Source: CAVVNN01 sp963838035
GTDB taxonomy: Bacteria; Actinomycetota; Thermoleophilia; Solirubrobacterales; 70-9
Assembly (NCBI GenBank): GCA_963838035.1
Contig: CAWIPM010000007.1
Coordinates: 1 to 64,000 of the forward strand
Direction: 5' to 3'
Length of the DNA stretch: 64,000 nt
Shown: one piece after another, positions 45,838 to 57,812 of the stretch
How positions within the stretch are numbered: the stretch's first letter is position 1
Layout: every line of letters begins with the position of its first letter
The notes under the pieces: generated by a model
What the model was told of the DNA's origin: nothing
The model's input: only the letters and a program-made list of their open reading frames with translations
The model's database searches: none
Made by a program: the position numbers and the translations under genes

Positions 45838-48800
45838 TCAGCGGTGGTGGCGCTTGTGTTTCTTGTGATGCCCGCCGCAGCGCACCTTCAGAGCCGGGTT
45901 GGTTTCCTGGCTCTTGGCGTTGTGGGCGGTGAAGGTGACCGTGGCTCGCTGGCGCGAGTTGCAGATGTTGGTCTTGTTTTGCAGCAGGCCCTTCTTGCCG
46001 CCCTGCATCTGCAGGACGAACTTGGAGACGGGGGCATCGGGGACGGCTTCGAAGGTTGTGCGCAGGCGTTCGTGGACGGCGTCGACGCGGCCGGCGAGAA
46101 CGACCTGGATCTGGCCGTTCAGGTCGGCGACGAGGTCGGGCAGCTCGTGGCTTGAGGAGCGCAGGTAGACCGGGCCTTCCAGGGGCTGGTCGAGCAGCGG
46201 GCTGAAGGCCCTGGCCCGCCCGTAGACCGATTTCGCCGGGCAGGCGTTGGCGGCGAACTGCACTTTGGTGCAGATCGTGCCGATGTGGCCCTGGTCGAGG
46301 ATGTCGGAGTGCGGCAGGGTGACCTGGGCGGCGGCGATGTTGGCATCGCCTGGGGGCATCTTCAAGACCGCGGTGAGGGCGGGGTGCTTGGTGCGCTTGG
46401 TGCCTCCCTTGAGCTGCAGGGAGAGCTTCGGCTTGAAGGCCAGCGCCGGGCAGCCGCCGACCTGGAAGCGCTGGGTCAGCGGTGCGGCGACGTCTAGGAT
46501 CGAGGTCGTCGAGCCGCTGAAGGCCGATTCGGAGCAATCGGTCGGGTTGAGGGTGAAGTCGGGCTTGGAGAGCTGCAGGGTGATCGAGCGCACGATCGAG
46601 CGGGATCCCTTCGAGGATCGTCGGGATCGGGTCTGAGACGGCGTGGATCTGGGTCGTTTCGGGGTCGACGTGTAGGGCAGCGCGGACGACCACCGTGCCG
46701 AGGTCAAAGGGGCCGGCCACGGCGGGGGTGATGATCGCCATGGAGAGCGGGGCGCCCTTGTAGGGGCCGGCGAGGTAGACGTGGCCGGGGACGTTTAGCG
46801 GAGTCGGCCCCGCACCGGCGCCGACATCGACGGTGCCGACTTCGCTCGAGGCCGGGCAGGAGGGCGAGCTCTGCTCTTCTTTGCCCGTCTTCGCTTCGGC
46901 CGCGGCGATCGAGGCCTCCGGGCAGTAGGAGGTGCCGGCGAGGCGACCGACCAAGCCCTTGGGCAGGGTCGTCTCGAGGCCGCTCACTTCCTGCGTGCCG
47001 TCATCGCGGACCAGCTTCAGCGCGAACGGCGAGTAGATCCCCGCCTGGGGGGTTTCGGTGCCGGCGTGAAAGCGCGGCGCGTCGGGCAGGTCGGCTTCGC
47101 TGAAGGCGCATTCGCCGCCGGTCGGGCCGCTGGTCGTTTCGAATTCCGAGCTCGGCGTCGCCGCTGGGCCCGATTCGGGGGCCGAGAATGGCGTCAGCTC
47201 GCTGGTGGTTTCATAGGCGCCGCAGACGGCGGGGGTGCGCAGGGCGCCGCGGGCGCCTTCGAAGATGTGCAGCTTCAGGTCCTCGAAGGGAAGCTGCGGG
47301 TTTTCGGTGAAGCGGGTGGTGATCTGGCCGGTCACCGGGTCGGTTTCGAATTGGCCCGCCAACTTGATCCGTATTCCCTGGCCCTCGACGACGACATAGC
47401 CGGCGAGCAGCGAGCCGAAGGGGTTCTGGTGTGGGGTCGCAAGGTAGATCGCGCCCAGGAGCGGTTCGTTCAACAGCGGCGACAGGACTTCGGCGCTGCC
47501 GAGCTTGGAAGCGTCTGGGCAGGCCGGCGGAGCGGGGGTGTCGAGGCCGATCTGAGCTTCGGTGCAGCCGATGCGGCCGTCGGCCGCGGCAGGGTTGATC
47601 GAGAGCCCCTTCGGAAGCCTGACCACCGCTTCCTTCAGCTCGGGCGTGGCGACCCCTTCGGGATCTTCGTTCTGAGGCACGTGAACGTGGAATTCGAAGC
47701 CCGACGGGGCGTCGGCGAGGTTCGTGGTCGGGCGTGCTTCGATCGTCGGGCTGAATTGGAGGCTGTTGCAGCCGTCGACCGCCGGCAGTTCGACGCTGCG
47801 CTGCGCGTACTCGCCGGGGAGGTCCCAGGTGTCGTAGAGGCCTGTGATGAGGAGCGGGTTGCCCGAGCACTCGGTCGGCATGGTGACGAAGGGAGTAGGT
47901 TCGACTTCAGCCGGGCCACCCCCTTCGCTTTCTCCGAAGCCCTCTTTTTCGCATTCGCTTTCGAAGGTCGCGGCGGTCCAGAGCCCGGCCCGAGATTGGA
48001 TCCCGAGCTGGCATTCCTTGCCCCGCAGGCCGTCGTGCGCTTCGTCGGCGGGGACGCCCCACAAGTTGAGCCTCACCCGCGTCAGGTCACTCTGGGCAGC
48101 AAGCGAGGTTGCGGTGACGCCGTAGTCAGAGCCGGTCCGCACTCCCGTGGTGATCACGATCAGAGGGAGATGCGCAATTGTGATTCCCAGCTGACCGGGG
48201 TATTCGCCAGAGGGTTCGAGGTTGAAGATCGGGGAGATCACGTTGAACTCGCCCTCAGTCCAGCCGAAGAGCTGGATGCCGGCGTCACCGACCGCAACCT
48301 TGGTGCGTTCGCATTCCTCCGCGAAGTAATCGGCGAGCTTGCAGCGGGGCACGGCCTGCGGATTGGCGATCAACCCGGGCGGCAGGGCGTTGGTGATGTC
48401 CTTCGCGTCTGGCACCGGTGCTGTTCCAGACCGATCCCATCCACCATTCGGGCTATCCACGAAAGAGTAGCTCTCGAAGTTGAACTGGGTGCTGAACTGG
48501 AAGGGATGGCCGCCCGCCTGGGTGTAGGGGGATCCACCAGCATCGGTGACCGAGGCCCTGTAGTGGAGGGTCCCGAATGGAGGATTGGGGCTGGCCAGGT
48601 TGGTTGCGGAGGCTTCGGCGGCCGCTGCGCCACCGCCGGAAATCGTGGCCACGTCTTCCAACGAGCCTTCGAGGCCCTCGGGGACTTCGGCGAGGACGAA
48701 CATCACAAGCCGCTTGCCCGGCTGGACGCCGGCGATACCGAATTCTTCAAGAATGGAAGTGGGGAACCTGCACTCGGAGTTGCTCGGACAGACGAATTCG

Positions 48801-49120
48801 TGGAGGTCGGTCCCCCCGCCGAGCGGCGGTTCAAGGTAGAAGAGCCTGACGCCGGCCGCGCTGAGGCTTGGCGGCACGGTGTTCTGGATCGTGATTTCGC
48901 CCGAGGTCGCTTCGCCGCCGACGTTTTCCGCTTCGATTTTGTAGACGCCGTAGTTCGTTTCGCCGTTGACCAGACCGGGGTCGGAGAGGAAGTAATCGGC
49001 GTTTGGCGTGACCGAGAACCTCCATTCGGGAGGAGCCGCCGCCATGGCAGAGGAGGGCGCTGACAGCACCGAGAGCAGGCAGCCGCCGAGCAGGAGGGGA
49101 ACGAGGAGCCGACGGATCAC
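45838..49120 (-). pseudogene. Large secreted protein, family B (B2), one frameshift
   Basis: Start GTG 49120 overlaps the A2 stop (GTGA) with GGAGGTGCCAA before it. Signal peptide about 1-33, then the DUF11-like domain (VTPNADYFLSDPGLV) and the family middle region, continuous to LEGIPLD. There one extra A (CGCACGATCGAGCGG instead of CGCACGTCGAGCGG, near 46590-46600) breaks the frame; the rest continues in another frame to HHKKHKRHHR. The length is 3n+1, so one base explains everything. It may be functional if the base is an error. Restored length ~1093 aa. Confidence 0.8.
45855..47300 (-). repeat. Near-identical B 3'-half repeat, copy in B2
   Basis: Closest to the B4 copy, including the final codons and the adjoining promoter flank (27720-27780 versus 45790-45855). 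Confidence 0.85.
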
Positions 49121-52100
49121 TTGGCACCTCCCCGGTTGGAGCCGGCTGCTCGCCGGTGGGCGCGCTTGAGGCGTCCGCTCTTGCGGCGGTGGTGCTTGTG
49201 CTTCTTGTGGTTGGGAACGCAGCGAACCTGACCTTGCCGTTTGGCTCGGTGGCGCCCCCTGGCGCACTGGATCTTCTCCTTCGCATTGCCCGGTCCGATG
49301 AAGTTCGGCGTCCCGAGCGTCGGCGCAGCCGGCGCAGCCGAGGGCTGAGGCAGGCAGGCGTCGTTGCCGCCGCACGGCGAGGGTGGGTGGGGAGTATGGA
49401 AACCGCCATCCACTCGCGCCACATAGTCGTCTGCGACACCGTCCGTGTCCGCCGGAATCACATTCCGCGTCGACAGGAAGGAGATCTCGTTCCCGGAGGC
49501 GCTCATCACCCCATTGCGCGAACCATGCGGATTCACACCGTCGGTGATCAGACGCACGCACCCTCCGGATCCATCTTCACCTTCCGTACAGGTGCCATGA
49601 CCCTCTTCCTCCCACTCGTAGATGTCGCAGCCGGTGCCTTCCGAGCCGGTGCACTGAGGCTTTGTGCCCGAGTTGGTGTCGTGGGAGACGAGCGGTGCGG
49701 CGGTGCTGAATATCGATACGGAGCCATCTTCGGAGACGGACCGCTGTTCATCTTCGCCGAGTTCGTTGCCCTTGGTGCCCGTTTGACCGAACTCGAATTC
49801 CACGGGGTACAGATCGTCGTTGCCGTTTGCGTCGTTGCCGTTGCGACCGAAGGAGAGCCGGATCAGCCTGCCCGTGACGAAGTCGTAGCGGAAGAGGTCT
49901 CTCACGTTGTCGGTGTCGTCCGGAGTGAGCCGGCCCCAGCTGGTGAAGAGGAGGTAACGTCCGTTGTCAGAGAACCGCGCTTCTCCTCCCGCTTCGTAGA
50001 GCCAAAGCTCGCCATCGTTATTCGCCCGCGGTCCCGCGAAGTTGATGTACGGCTCAAAGCCGTTACTGCCGTTTGCAGGACAGGCGGAATCCTGCACGGC
50101 GTTTAGGGAGGTGACCTGGTAGCCATAGCCTCCTTTCGCACCCGGCCATTCGCTGCCCGAAAGTTCATAGCCCGAGCACAGCTCGGCGACGAATTTGGTT
50201 TCGCCGGTGGGCACGTCGTATACGTACATATTGTTCGCCCCCTTTACCGCGGTCTGATGCAGGGCGTTTTCTTCTTCGGTCAGTACGTTGCCACTCTCGA
50301 ATGCCACCTGCTCTCCACTCGGCGAGACTCTGACGACACCCTGATTAGGCGTCGGGGTTGGATTGCTCTGCACCCCGTCCTCGCCGACATCAGCTCCGTG
50401 GCCGGGAATTGGGTGTGCGACCGTCGGGTCGCCAGCCGACGCGAGTACCAGTTCAGACAGCTGGCCGTTTTCGATCTTCGCCATGTAGAGATCGTTGGTT
50501 TCGTCGGTATCGGCATTGACCAGGGGCTCTGTTGTGGCGAACCACACCCGCGAGCCGTCAGACGACATACCGTCGTACAGCGGCGAAGCGGTGGCGCCTG
50601 CAGCACATGGGTGACCTGACGTGCACTGGGATGGCGGCGGCGCATTGAGTTGAATTGGTGGACCTCCGTCGATGCGGGCGAAGAGGCCGTATTGGTTGGG
50701 GCGCCCTTCGCCCGTCGTTCCTTCGCCGCATTTCGTTCCGGGAACGACTTCGAGCGGCGCCGTGTAGACGACGGTCGATCCGTCGGCGGAGGAGAGTTCG
50801 TTTCCTCGGCCGTGAGTTTGCTCCAGCCTGCACGAAATCAGCCATCTGGCATGTGCTGTCAGAAAGGCCAGGCGGAACCTCGGCGACCAGGCTCACCGAC
50901 GGATTGGGGCCTCCGGCGCCGGAGATCTCGTAGATGCGGTCTCCCGGGCTCGCGCTGTTGGTGCTCGGCCTCGGGTCGCTTTCGAGCAACCGGGTGGTGG
51001 TGACGATGAACAGGTGCGACAGGTCCTCAGATTGACCGTAGATCTGCGTGTCGGCTTCGCGCCCGCCTTCGACCGACGAGAGCATCGGGGTCGCCTGGTT
51101 GAGGAACGTGCCGTCCGCGAAGCCCATCGAATAGAAAACCGGGCTCGGAATCTGCTGCACGAAGTTCAACCCGTGCTTCTCGGTGTAGATCCAGCGGTCG
51201 AGTTCCGGGCTGAAGTTGAGCGTGTCTCCGCTGCCGGGCTGATAGCCGAGCCCAGCCGGCCGGCCCACGACAGCGCGGGTGGACCAGCCGGATTCGGAGC
51301 GTTGCGCGAGGTACATGACCGCGAGTTCGTCGGAGGCGGCGCCCGCGAAGGCGCCACTTGAGAGGTAGAGCGCGCGGTTTCCACCGGGGGCCAGCGCGTA
51401 CGGTCCTGCGAATCCGCCTTCCTTGTGGGGAACGCTGACCTGCTCGTAGGCACGGCAATCGGGCAGAGTCAGCGAGTTGTTTTCTTCGCGCAGATTTGTA
51501 TTCGGACAGCTTTCCGCAGCCCGTTCTTCCACGCCCGAGGGTTCGGTCTTGAAGGTGCGGTCGGTGGTTTCGGTCGAGCCATATCCGTTGGACGCAATCA
51601 ACTGGTAGTGGTAGGTCGTATTCGGCTGCAGGCCGGTGAATGTCGCTTCGCGAGGAACGAATTCATTGCCGATTGCCAGCGTTCCTTCGGTGCTGCCGTC
51701 CGAGTAGCTGGTGTCCTCCCCGTAATGGATGACGTAGGTGCTTTCCAGGCCATTGGAGTTGAGTTCCGCTTTGAGGGTGACTTCTCCGGGCGCAACGACC
51801 TGGGTGTCGAAGTTACGCACCGACACCGGGGGGAGGGATGCAAAGGTTTCGTCGGCACCGTCCACGGTCCCTTCCGAGCTTTCGGCGACCGCCCGAAAAT
51901 GGTATGTGGTGCCCGGCACGAGGCCGGAGATTGCCGCCAGAACCGGATAGCCGTGAATGATCTGGCCAAGGTCGTTCGAGGCCGTCGACTGGGTATGCGG
52001 GCTGGCGAATCCGCCTTCGTTTTCGAAGGAATCCTCGTCGACGTACTCGAAGTGGTAGTGGGTGTCGAAACCGTGCGGATCGACGGTTGCGTGGACGGAG

Positions 52101-54022
52101 GCCGTTGTGGCCTGTATGTCCGAGACTTCCTCCTTTGCCACCGTCGGCGGGCCTTCTTCGGGCAGAGGGATGACGGCGACGTGGGCCGGTTCGGGGTGCC
52201 TGCTGGTTGCATAGAGCTTTCCGGCCGCATTGCCGATCGCGATACCGGTCGCTTCTGGTTTTCCTCCCTCGGTGCTGAGGGGAGTGATCTGGTCCGAGCT
52301 GAAGAACGCGTACAGCGCGCCACTCGGCTTGAAGGCGCGGAACTGGAATTCGCCGCTGTTGAGATCGCTGACGAAGAGGTCGCCGGATTCGTCGAGCGCG
52401 ATGTGGGTGGGTTCGCTTCCGCTTTCGGTGTCGAAGGTTTGAACCAGGGCATGCGTTGTTCCGTCGTACTCGCGAACTCCGGGTACCTGGTGGACAACGC
52501 TGCCGTTTTCTTTCGTGATCGCGCTGCGCTCGAAGATGTTGCCGCTGGTCGAATCGACTGCAAGCGCAGTAACGAACTGCGGTTCGACATCGCCGGGGTT
52601 GAGTTCGCCGACGTAGGTTCCGTCCGGTTCGAATTCCTGGATGCGCCCGTAGTCGCCGACGTAGACCGTCCCGTCTGGACCGACCGCGATCGAGTTGGAG
52701 CCGGCGTTAGACCAAGATTTGCGACCGCCGGCTTCCGTTTGGGGTTCTTCCTTGTAGAAGTGGCTGGCGCCTGTTCCGGTGACGCCCGCTTCGCAGACGT
52801 CGCCGCCGGCGAGATCGGCAGCGGTGCATACGTTGGCGTGGGTGGTCTTGTCGACTTCGCCGCCGAACATGAGCAGGAAGTGACCTTCGGCGTCGTACTT
52901 CTCGACCCTGAAGTTGCGCTCGTCGACCAGATAGACGTCGCCGGTGCTCTGATCGACGGCGATTTCGTCGGGATAGTTCATACCCCCGGGACGCGAGTTG
53001 GCGACTCCTTCCCCGCTTTCGAAGGCGTCTTCTTCGGAGCTCGGATATCCGCAAACGGTGGTGCAGGTCTCGACCACGCCACCGCCTTCGGTGGGGGTGG
53101 TGACCGCGACGGATGTGGGGCTGCCGCCGCTGAGGCTGACGTTGCTCGCCGAGAGCTTGCGGACGTTGGTGTCGGCGAAGATCCCCTTGAATTCGATCAG
53201 GTAGGGGGTCGTGCCGGTGGCGTCGCCCGGGCCGCCGGTGACCGAGACGTTTCCGGCGCCGATGTTGGACAGGCCTTCCAGCGCTTCCTGGAGCTCTTCG
53301 TGGGTGACGCCGGCCGAGATGTTGGGCGTGGAGACGGTCGCGGAGCCCGGTTTCGGGCTGATGAAGGTCAGCTTGAAGTTCCCGCCCGTCGCTTTGACGG
53401 TGACCTGCTGCCTCTCGTTGGTCGGGATGTTCCCGGGACCAGCAGCAACCGAGAGGGCGACGTCGGTGCCCGAGGCGGTTGCGTTCTTTGACAGCACCAG
53501 TTCGGTGGCTTTGACATAGGCGCCGGGTTCGATTTGGGTGCCGGCCGGAATTCCGGGGCCGGTGATGATCTTTCCGCCGAGGCCGCCCATGTTGAAGCTG
53601 CCGCTGGTCGTATGGACGTTGAGGACCAGGTTCGACCCGGCGGTGAGGGTCCCGGTGCCGGTGGCTGCGCCGGGGACGATCCCCCAGCCGAAGGCGCCGA
53701 CGAAGGACCCGTCCGGATGGAATCGGTTGACCCGCTGATTGCTGGCGCCGTCGGGGACGTAGATGTCGCCGCCTTCCGTTTCGCTGACCGCGAGGCCGCG
53801 GAGGGTGGTGGAAAGCTGGCCGTCGATGCGGCCGTCGGCCGAGACCTGGGCGGCGAGGAACAGCGAGAGGACCGCGGCTGAGACGAGGATGAGTCCGGCC
53901 AACCGCCGGCGTCGTCCGAACGAGGACGCACCACTCCCGTCGCAGCGGCGCAGGGCGGCGAGCAGGGCGATGCTCCCGGTCCGCAGGGACGGGATTTTCG
54001 CGCCTGGCTCGGGGTCGTTCAC
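49117..54022 (-). pseudogene. Family A secreted double-propeller protein (A2), one frameshift
   Basis: Start GTG 54022 (GAGAGG site) rather than ATG 54052, which has none. The pre-signal region (LRTGSIALLAALRRCDGSGASS), signal helix, GKIITGPGIPAGTQI, VTGGPGDATGTTPYLIEF, NHL blades, FN3-like pair and LREENNSLTLPDCRAYEQVS are all in frame to about 50820. There one base too many shifts into Arg-rich nonsense. The correct frame resumes as GNELSSADGSTVV and runs through the second propeller to CARGRHRAKRQGQVRCV and RGGAK. The length is 3n+1, matching a single insertion. Restored length ~1634 aa. Confidence 0.82.
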
Positions 54023-54072
54023 CTTGTTGCCTCTCTGTCGCTCTTGTCTCATCTGTCGTGGCTTGAAGTCGG

Positions 54073-54262
54073 TTGGCCGGGGGCCGGTACGCCATGGATT
54101 CCAGCTTCGCCCCCGAGCGGGCTCGCGTCAAAGACATAGAAGACGCAGAGGCTCCCCGGCGCGGTGCCTTCTTTGCCCGCGGCGCCGCCCTTCGGGAATT
54201 CTCCGGCCCCGAGTTCAGCGATGGTCGGGCTGGGGATGAAGTGGAGGTGGGCTTCATCCAGA
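54073..54262 (-). pseudogene. Remnant of a collagen-like family C gene (C2)
   Basis: On the minus strand this encodes LDEAHLHFIPSPTIAELGAG .. LCVFYVFDASPLGGEAGIH, matching residues ~160-230 of C3 (ESHVHFIPSPTIAELGAGEF, CVFYVFDASLLGGEGGIH). The start, membrane helix, collagen repeats, 3' end and downstream hairpin are missing. Upstream it joins, at ~54262, leader sequence normally found ~300 bp before C genes. A deletion has fused leader to gene interior. As a result A2 is joined directly to promoter copy 1. Confidence 0.8.
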
Positions 54263-54439
54263 GGCGGCGGGCAGCAGCTGCAGTGGCCAGGCGCTGGTGC
54301 GACACATGGCGAACTCGACAAGCCGAGGCCGGTATAGGCGATCTCTGCGCTCAATTCCCTCTCCCTGTTACCGGGGCTCCCATTGCCCGGAACTCCCTGT
54401 TTCCCTGTTTCCCTGCCCTCCTCCCTGGAGAGCGAGGCC

Positions 54440-54468
54440 ACTGTAGCGGAATGGGTGCTGTCCGTCTA
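54440..54468 (-). promoter_or_regulatory. Conserved promoter-like element, copy 1 (before C2 remnant and A2)
   Basis: TAGACG-17 bp-TACAGT on the minus strand. The flanks (54345-54530) are nearly identical to copy 3 at 36080-36250, including the CAGGGAAACAGGGA-type leader. Confidence 0.6.
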
Positions 54469-54511
54469 CAAATGTTCAGAACACGGTCTGTTTCCAGAAG
54501 TCTCACAGTGC

Positions 54512-57500
54512 TCAGCTGTGCTGACCCCCCTGGCGCTTGTGCTTCTTGTGATGCCCGCCGCAGCGCACCTTCAGAGCCGGGTTGGTTTCCTGGCTCTTGG
54601 CGTTGTGGGCGGTGAAGGTGACCGTGGCTCGCTGGGGGGAGCGGCAGATGTCGGTCTTGTTTTGCAGCAGGCCCTTCTTGCCGCCCTGCATCTGCAGGAC
54701 GAACTTGGAGACCGGGGCGTCGGGGACGGCTTCGAAGGTGGTGCGCAGGCGTTCGTGGACGGCGTCGACGCGGCCGGCCAAGACGACCTGGATCTGGCCG
54801 TTTAGGTCGGCGACGAGGTCGGGTAGCTCGTGGCTTGAGGAGCGCAGGTAGACCGGGCCTTCCAGGGGCTGGTCGAGCAGCGGGCTGAAGGCCCTGGCCT
54901 GCCCGTAGACCGATTTCGCCGGGCAGGCGTTGGCGGCGAACTGCACTTTGGTGCAGATCGTGCCGATGTGGCCCTGGTCGAGGATGTCGGAGTGCGGCAG
55001 GGTGACCTGGGCGGCGGCGATGTTGGCATCGCCTGGGGGCATCTTCAGGACCGCGGTGAGGGCGGGGTGCTTGGTGCGCTTGGTGCCTCCCTTGAGCTGC
55101 AGGGAGAGCTTCGGCTTGAAGGCCAGCGCCGGGCAGCCGCCGACCTGGAAGCGCTGGGTCAGCGGTGCGGCGACGTCTAGGATCGAGGTCGTCGAGCCGC
55201 TGAAGGCCGATTCGGAGCAATCGGTCGGGTTGAGGGTGAAGTCGGGCTTGGAGAGCTGCAGGGTGACCGAGCGCACGTCGAGCGGGATCCCTTCGAGGAT
55301 CGTCGGGATCGGGTCTGAGACGGCGTGGATCTGGGTCGTTTCGGGGTCGACGTGAAGGGCGGCTGCGGACGACCACCGTGCCGAGGTCAAAGGGGCCGGC
55401 CACGGCGGGGGTGATGATCGCCATGGAGAGCGGGGCGCCCTTGTAGGGGCCGGCGAGGTAGACGTGGCCGGGGACGTTTAGCGGGGTCGGGCCCGGCACC
55501 GGCGCCGACATCGACGGTGCCGACTTCGCTCGAGGCCGGGCAGGAGGGCGAGCTCTGCTCTTCGGTTGCCCGTCTTCGCTTCGGCCGCGGCGATCGAGGC
55601 CTCCGGGCAGTAGGAGGTGCCGGCGAGGCGGCCGACCAGGCCCTTGGGCAGGGTCGTCTCCACGCTCTTCACTTCCTGGCGTGCCGTCATCGCGGACGAG
55701 GCGCAGCGAGAAGGGCGAGTAGATCCCCGCCTGGGGGGTTTCGGTGCCGGCGTGAAAGCGCGGCGCGTTGGGCAGGTCGGCTTCGCTGAAGGCGCATTCG
55801 CCCCCGGTCGGGCCGGCAGTCGTTTCGAATTCCGCGCTCGGCGTCGCCGGCGGGCCCGATTCGGGCGCCGAGAAGGGGGTCAGTTCGCTGGTCGTTTCAT
55901 AGGCGCCGCAGACCGCCGGGGTGCGCAGGGCGCCGCGGGCGCCTTCGAAGATGTGCAGCTTCAGGTCTTCGAAGGGCAGCTGCGGGTTTTCGGTGAAGCG
56001 GGTGGTGATCTGGCCGGTCTGCGGGTCGGTTTCGAATTCGCCGGGCAGCTTGATCCTGATCCCCTGGCCTTCGACGACGATGTAGCCGGCGAGCAGCGAG
56101 CCGAGACGGGTTCTGGTGTGGCGTCGCGAGGTAGAGCGAGCCGGTCAGCTCTTCGTTGCAGAAGCGCCGAGTGGACTTCGACCTTGCCGAGCTTGGAGGC
56201 GTCGGGGCAGGCGGCCGGCTCTTCGGAGTGCAGGCCGATCTGCGGCTTCGCGTGCAGCCGGCCGAGCCCGTCAGCCGAGGCCGGATTGATGCGTCAGGCC
56301 CGCGGGCAGCTTCACCACCGCTTCCTTTAGCTCAGGGGTAGAAACACCTTCAGGGTCTTCGTTCTGGGGAACATGGAGTGTGAAGTCCAGGCCCGAGGAG
56401 AGGGCGTCGGCAAGATTTGTCGTCGGCCGCGCTTCGATTCTCGGCTCGAACGCTGGATTGGTTGTAGCGTCACGGCCGGAATTTCAGTGCTGTCCGATGC
56501 ATAATCGCACTTTGGGCCTCGCCAGCTGTTGTAGCGCCCATGCACGGTAAGCGGTTCGCCCGAGCATTCCGTCGGCATCGTGATGAACGGTGTCGGCGAT
56601 ACTTCGGAGGGACCACCGGGATTGTAGGCGCCGACCCCTTCGGCGCACTTCTGCTCGACTTCATCCCCGGTGTAGAATAGGATGCCCGATCACGCCGCGC
56701 TCGAGGTCCTGACAGATCACCGCGCGCACAGGATCGTGCAATGGATCCGCCGGAACCCCCAAAGAATCAATCGCACGCCGGTTTACGCCGGCCTGAATCG
56801 CCACATTAGTTGCACTGATTCCGTGATCTGACCCGTCCCTGACTCCACTGGTAAGGACGATGAACGAAGCGCGGCCGACTGTAATGCCAGGAGCTGGCAC
56901 GGATGATTGCCATTCGGGTTGCAGATTATATACCGGCTCGAATGAATTGGAGTATGCCTCCGTTACACCCACGCGGAGTCCGCTGCTCCCGACCGCGGTC
57001 GATCGAGTGCATTTCCTCACTGAAGTAATCGGCCATCGAGGGACAGCGTGGAACACCCTGCGGATTTGATCACCAGGCCCGGTGGTAGTTCGACAGTGAT
57101 GTCCTTCGGATCGCCGATCGAGCACCGTGCCGAACGTTTCCCAACGTCCACTCGTGGAGCTGGTCGAATAGCTGTCAGAAGTTGAAGTCTGGGAATCAAG
57201 CTCGAAGGGACAGCGGCCATCCTGGGTTCGTGCATCTTCGATGAGTTGCGTGACAGATGCACCACGAACCGGACGTTGGCCGAACGGTTGCGGATTGGGA
57301 TAGCGTGGTTAGTGGCACTTACTTACCAGCGCCGACAACCACCGCCCGAACCGTCGCTTCAACCTTTAGGGGTCCCGCATAGCCTTCCGGCACCCCTACC
57401 CGAATGAAAAAGATCAGCTTCTGACCCGGGTTGAGCTCTTACGACAATATCCCGCCCAGCGGTCCCGAGGGGTAGATGCATTCAGTATTTGACGGACACA

Positions 57501-57812
57501 TTTGGTTGGCGTTTAGTTTTTTCCGTCGTGAGCGACCGGGTTTGAAAAATGCCACTGCTTCCGCTGGATTGTGCCCGCGGGCACGCTCGCTTTGACGGTA
57601 ATGTAGTTTCGGAAGCGCTGGTTGGTTCGTCTCCTGATGTTTTCCGCCGCCACCTTATAGACGCCCGGGCTTTCGCCACCGGAAAGAACGACTTCCGCGT
57701 TTGGCGTAATTGTGACCTTCCACGCCGGCCCTGTATTGGCCGCTGCTGACGCAGCGTTAACGAGACAGACCAACGCGATACCTAGGACCGGAAATCCTGC
57801 CCGGCGAATCAC
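54512..57812 (-). pseudogene. Large secreted protein, family B (B1), heavily frameshifted
   Basis: Start GTG 57812 overlaps the A1 stop position (GTGA). Signal peptide and DUF11-like start are clear (ITPNAEVVLSGGESPGVYKVAAEN). After ~60 residues the frame breaks repeatedly. Recognisable family blocks recur in changing frames: GVRDGSDHGISATN, MPTECSGEPLTV, TTLPKGLVGRLAGTSYCPEAS, and the intact last ~285 residues (54512-55390) ending HHKKHKRQGGQHS. In 55360-56340 most differences from the other copies are single added bases with few substitutions, which looks more like sequence error than decay. Confidence 0.75.
54535..56060 (-). repeat. Near-identical B 3'-half repeat, copy in B1
   Basis: Closest to the B3 copy at its 3' end (GGGGGGAGCGGCAGATGTCGG in place of GGCGCGAGTTGCAGATGTTGG). 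Carries many single-base insertions from 55360 rightward. Confidence 0.8.

Noticed and set aside
47066..49063. 665-codon plus-strand open frame opposite B2, and similar ones at 22175-24040, 25129-26916 and 51425-53491
   Set aside because: All lie antisense to clear secreted-protein genes, have the Arg/Gly/Val-rich composition of GC-rich shadows, and show no domain or ribosome site.
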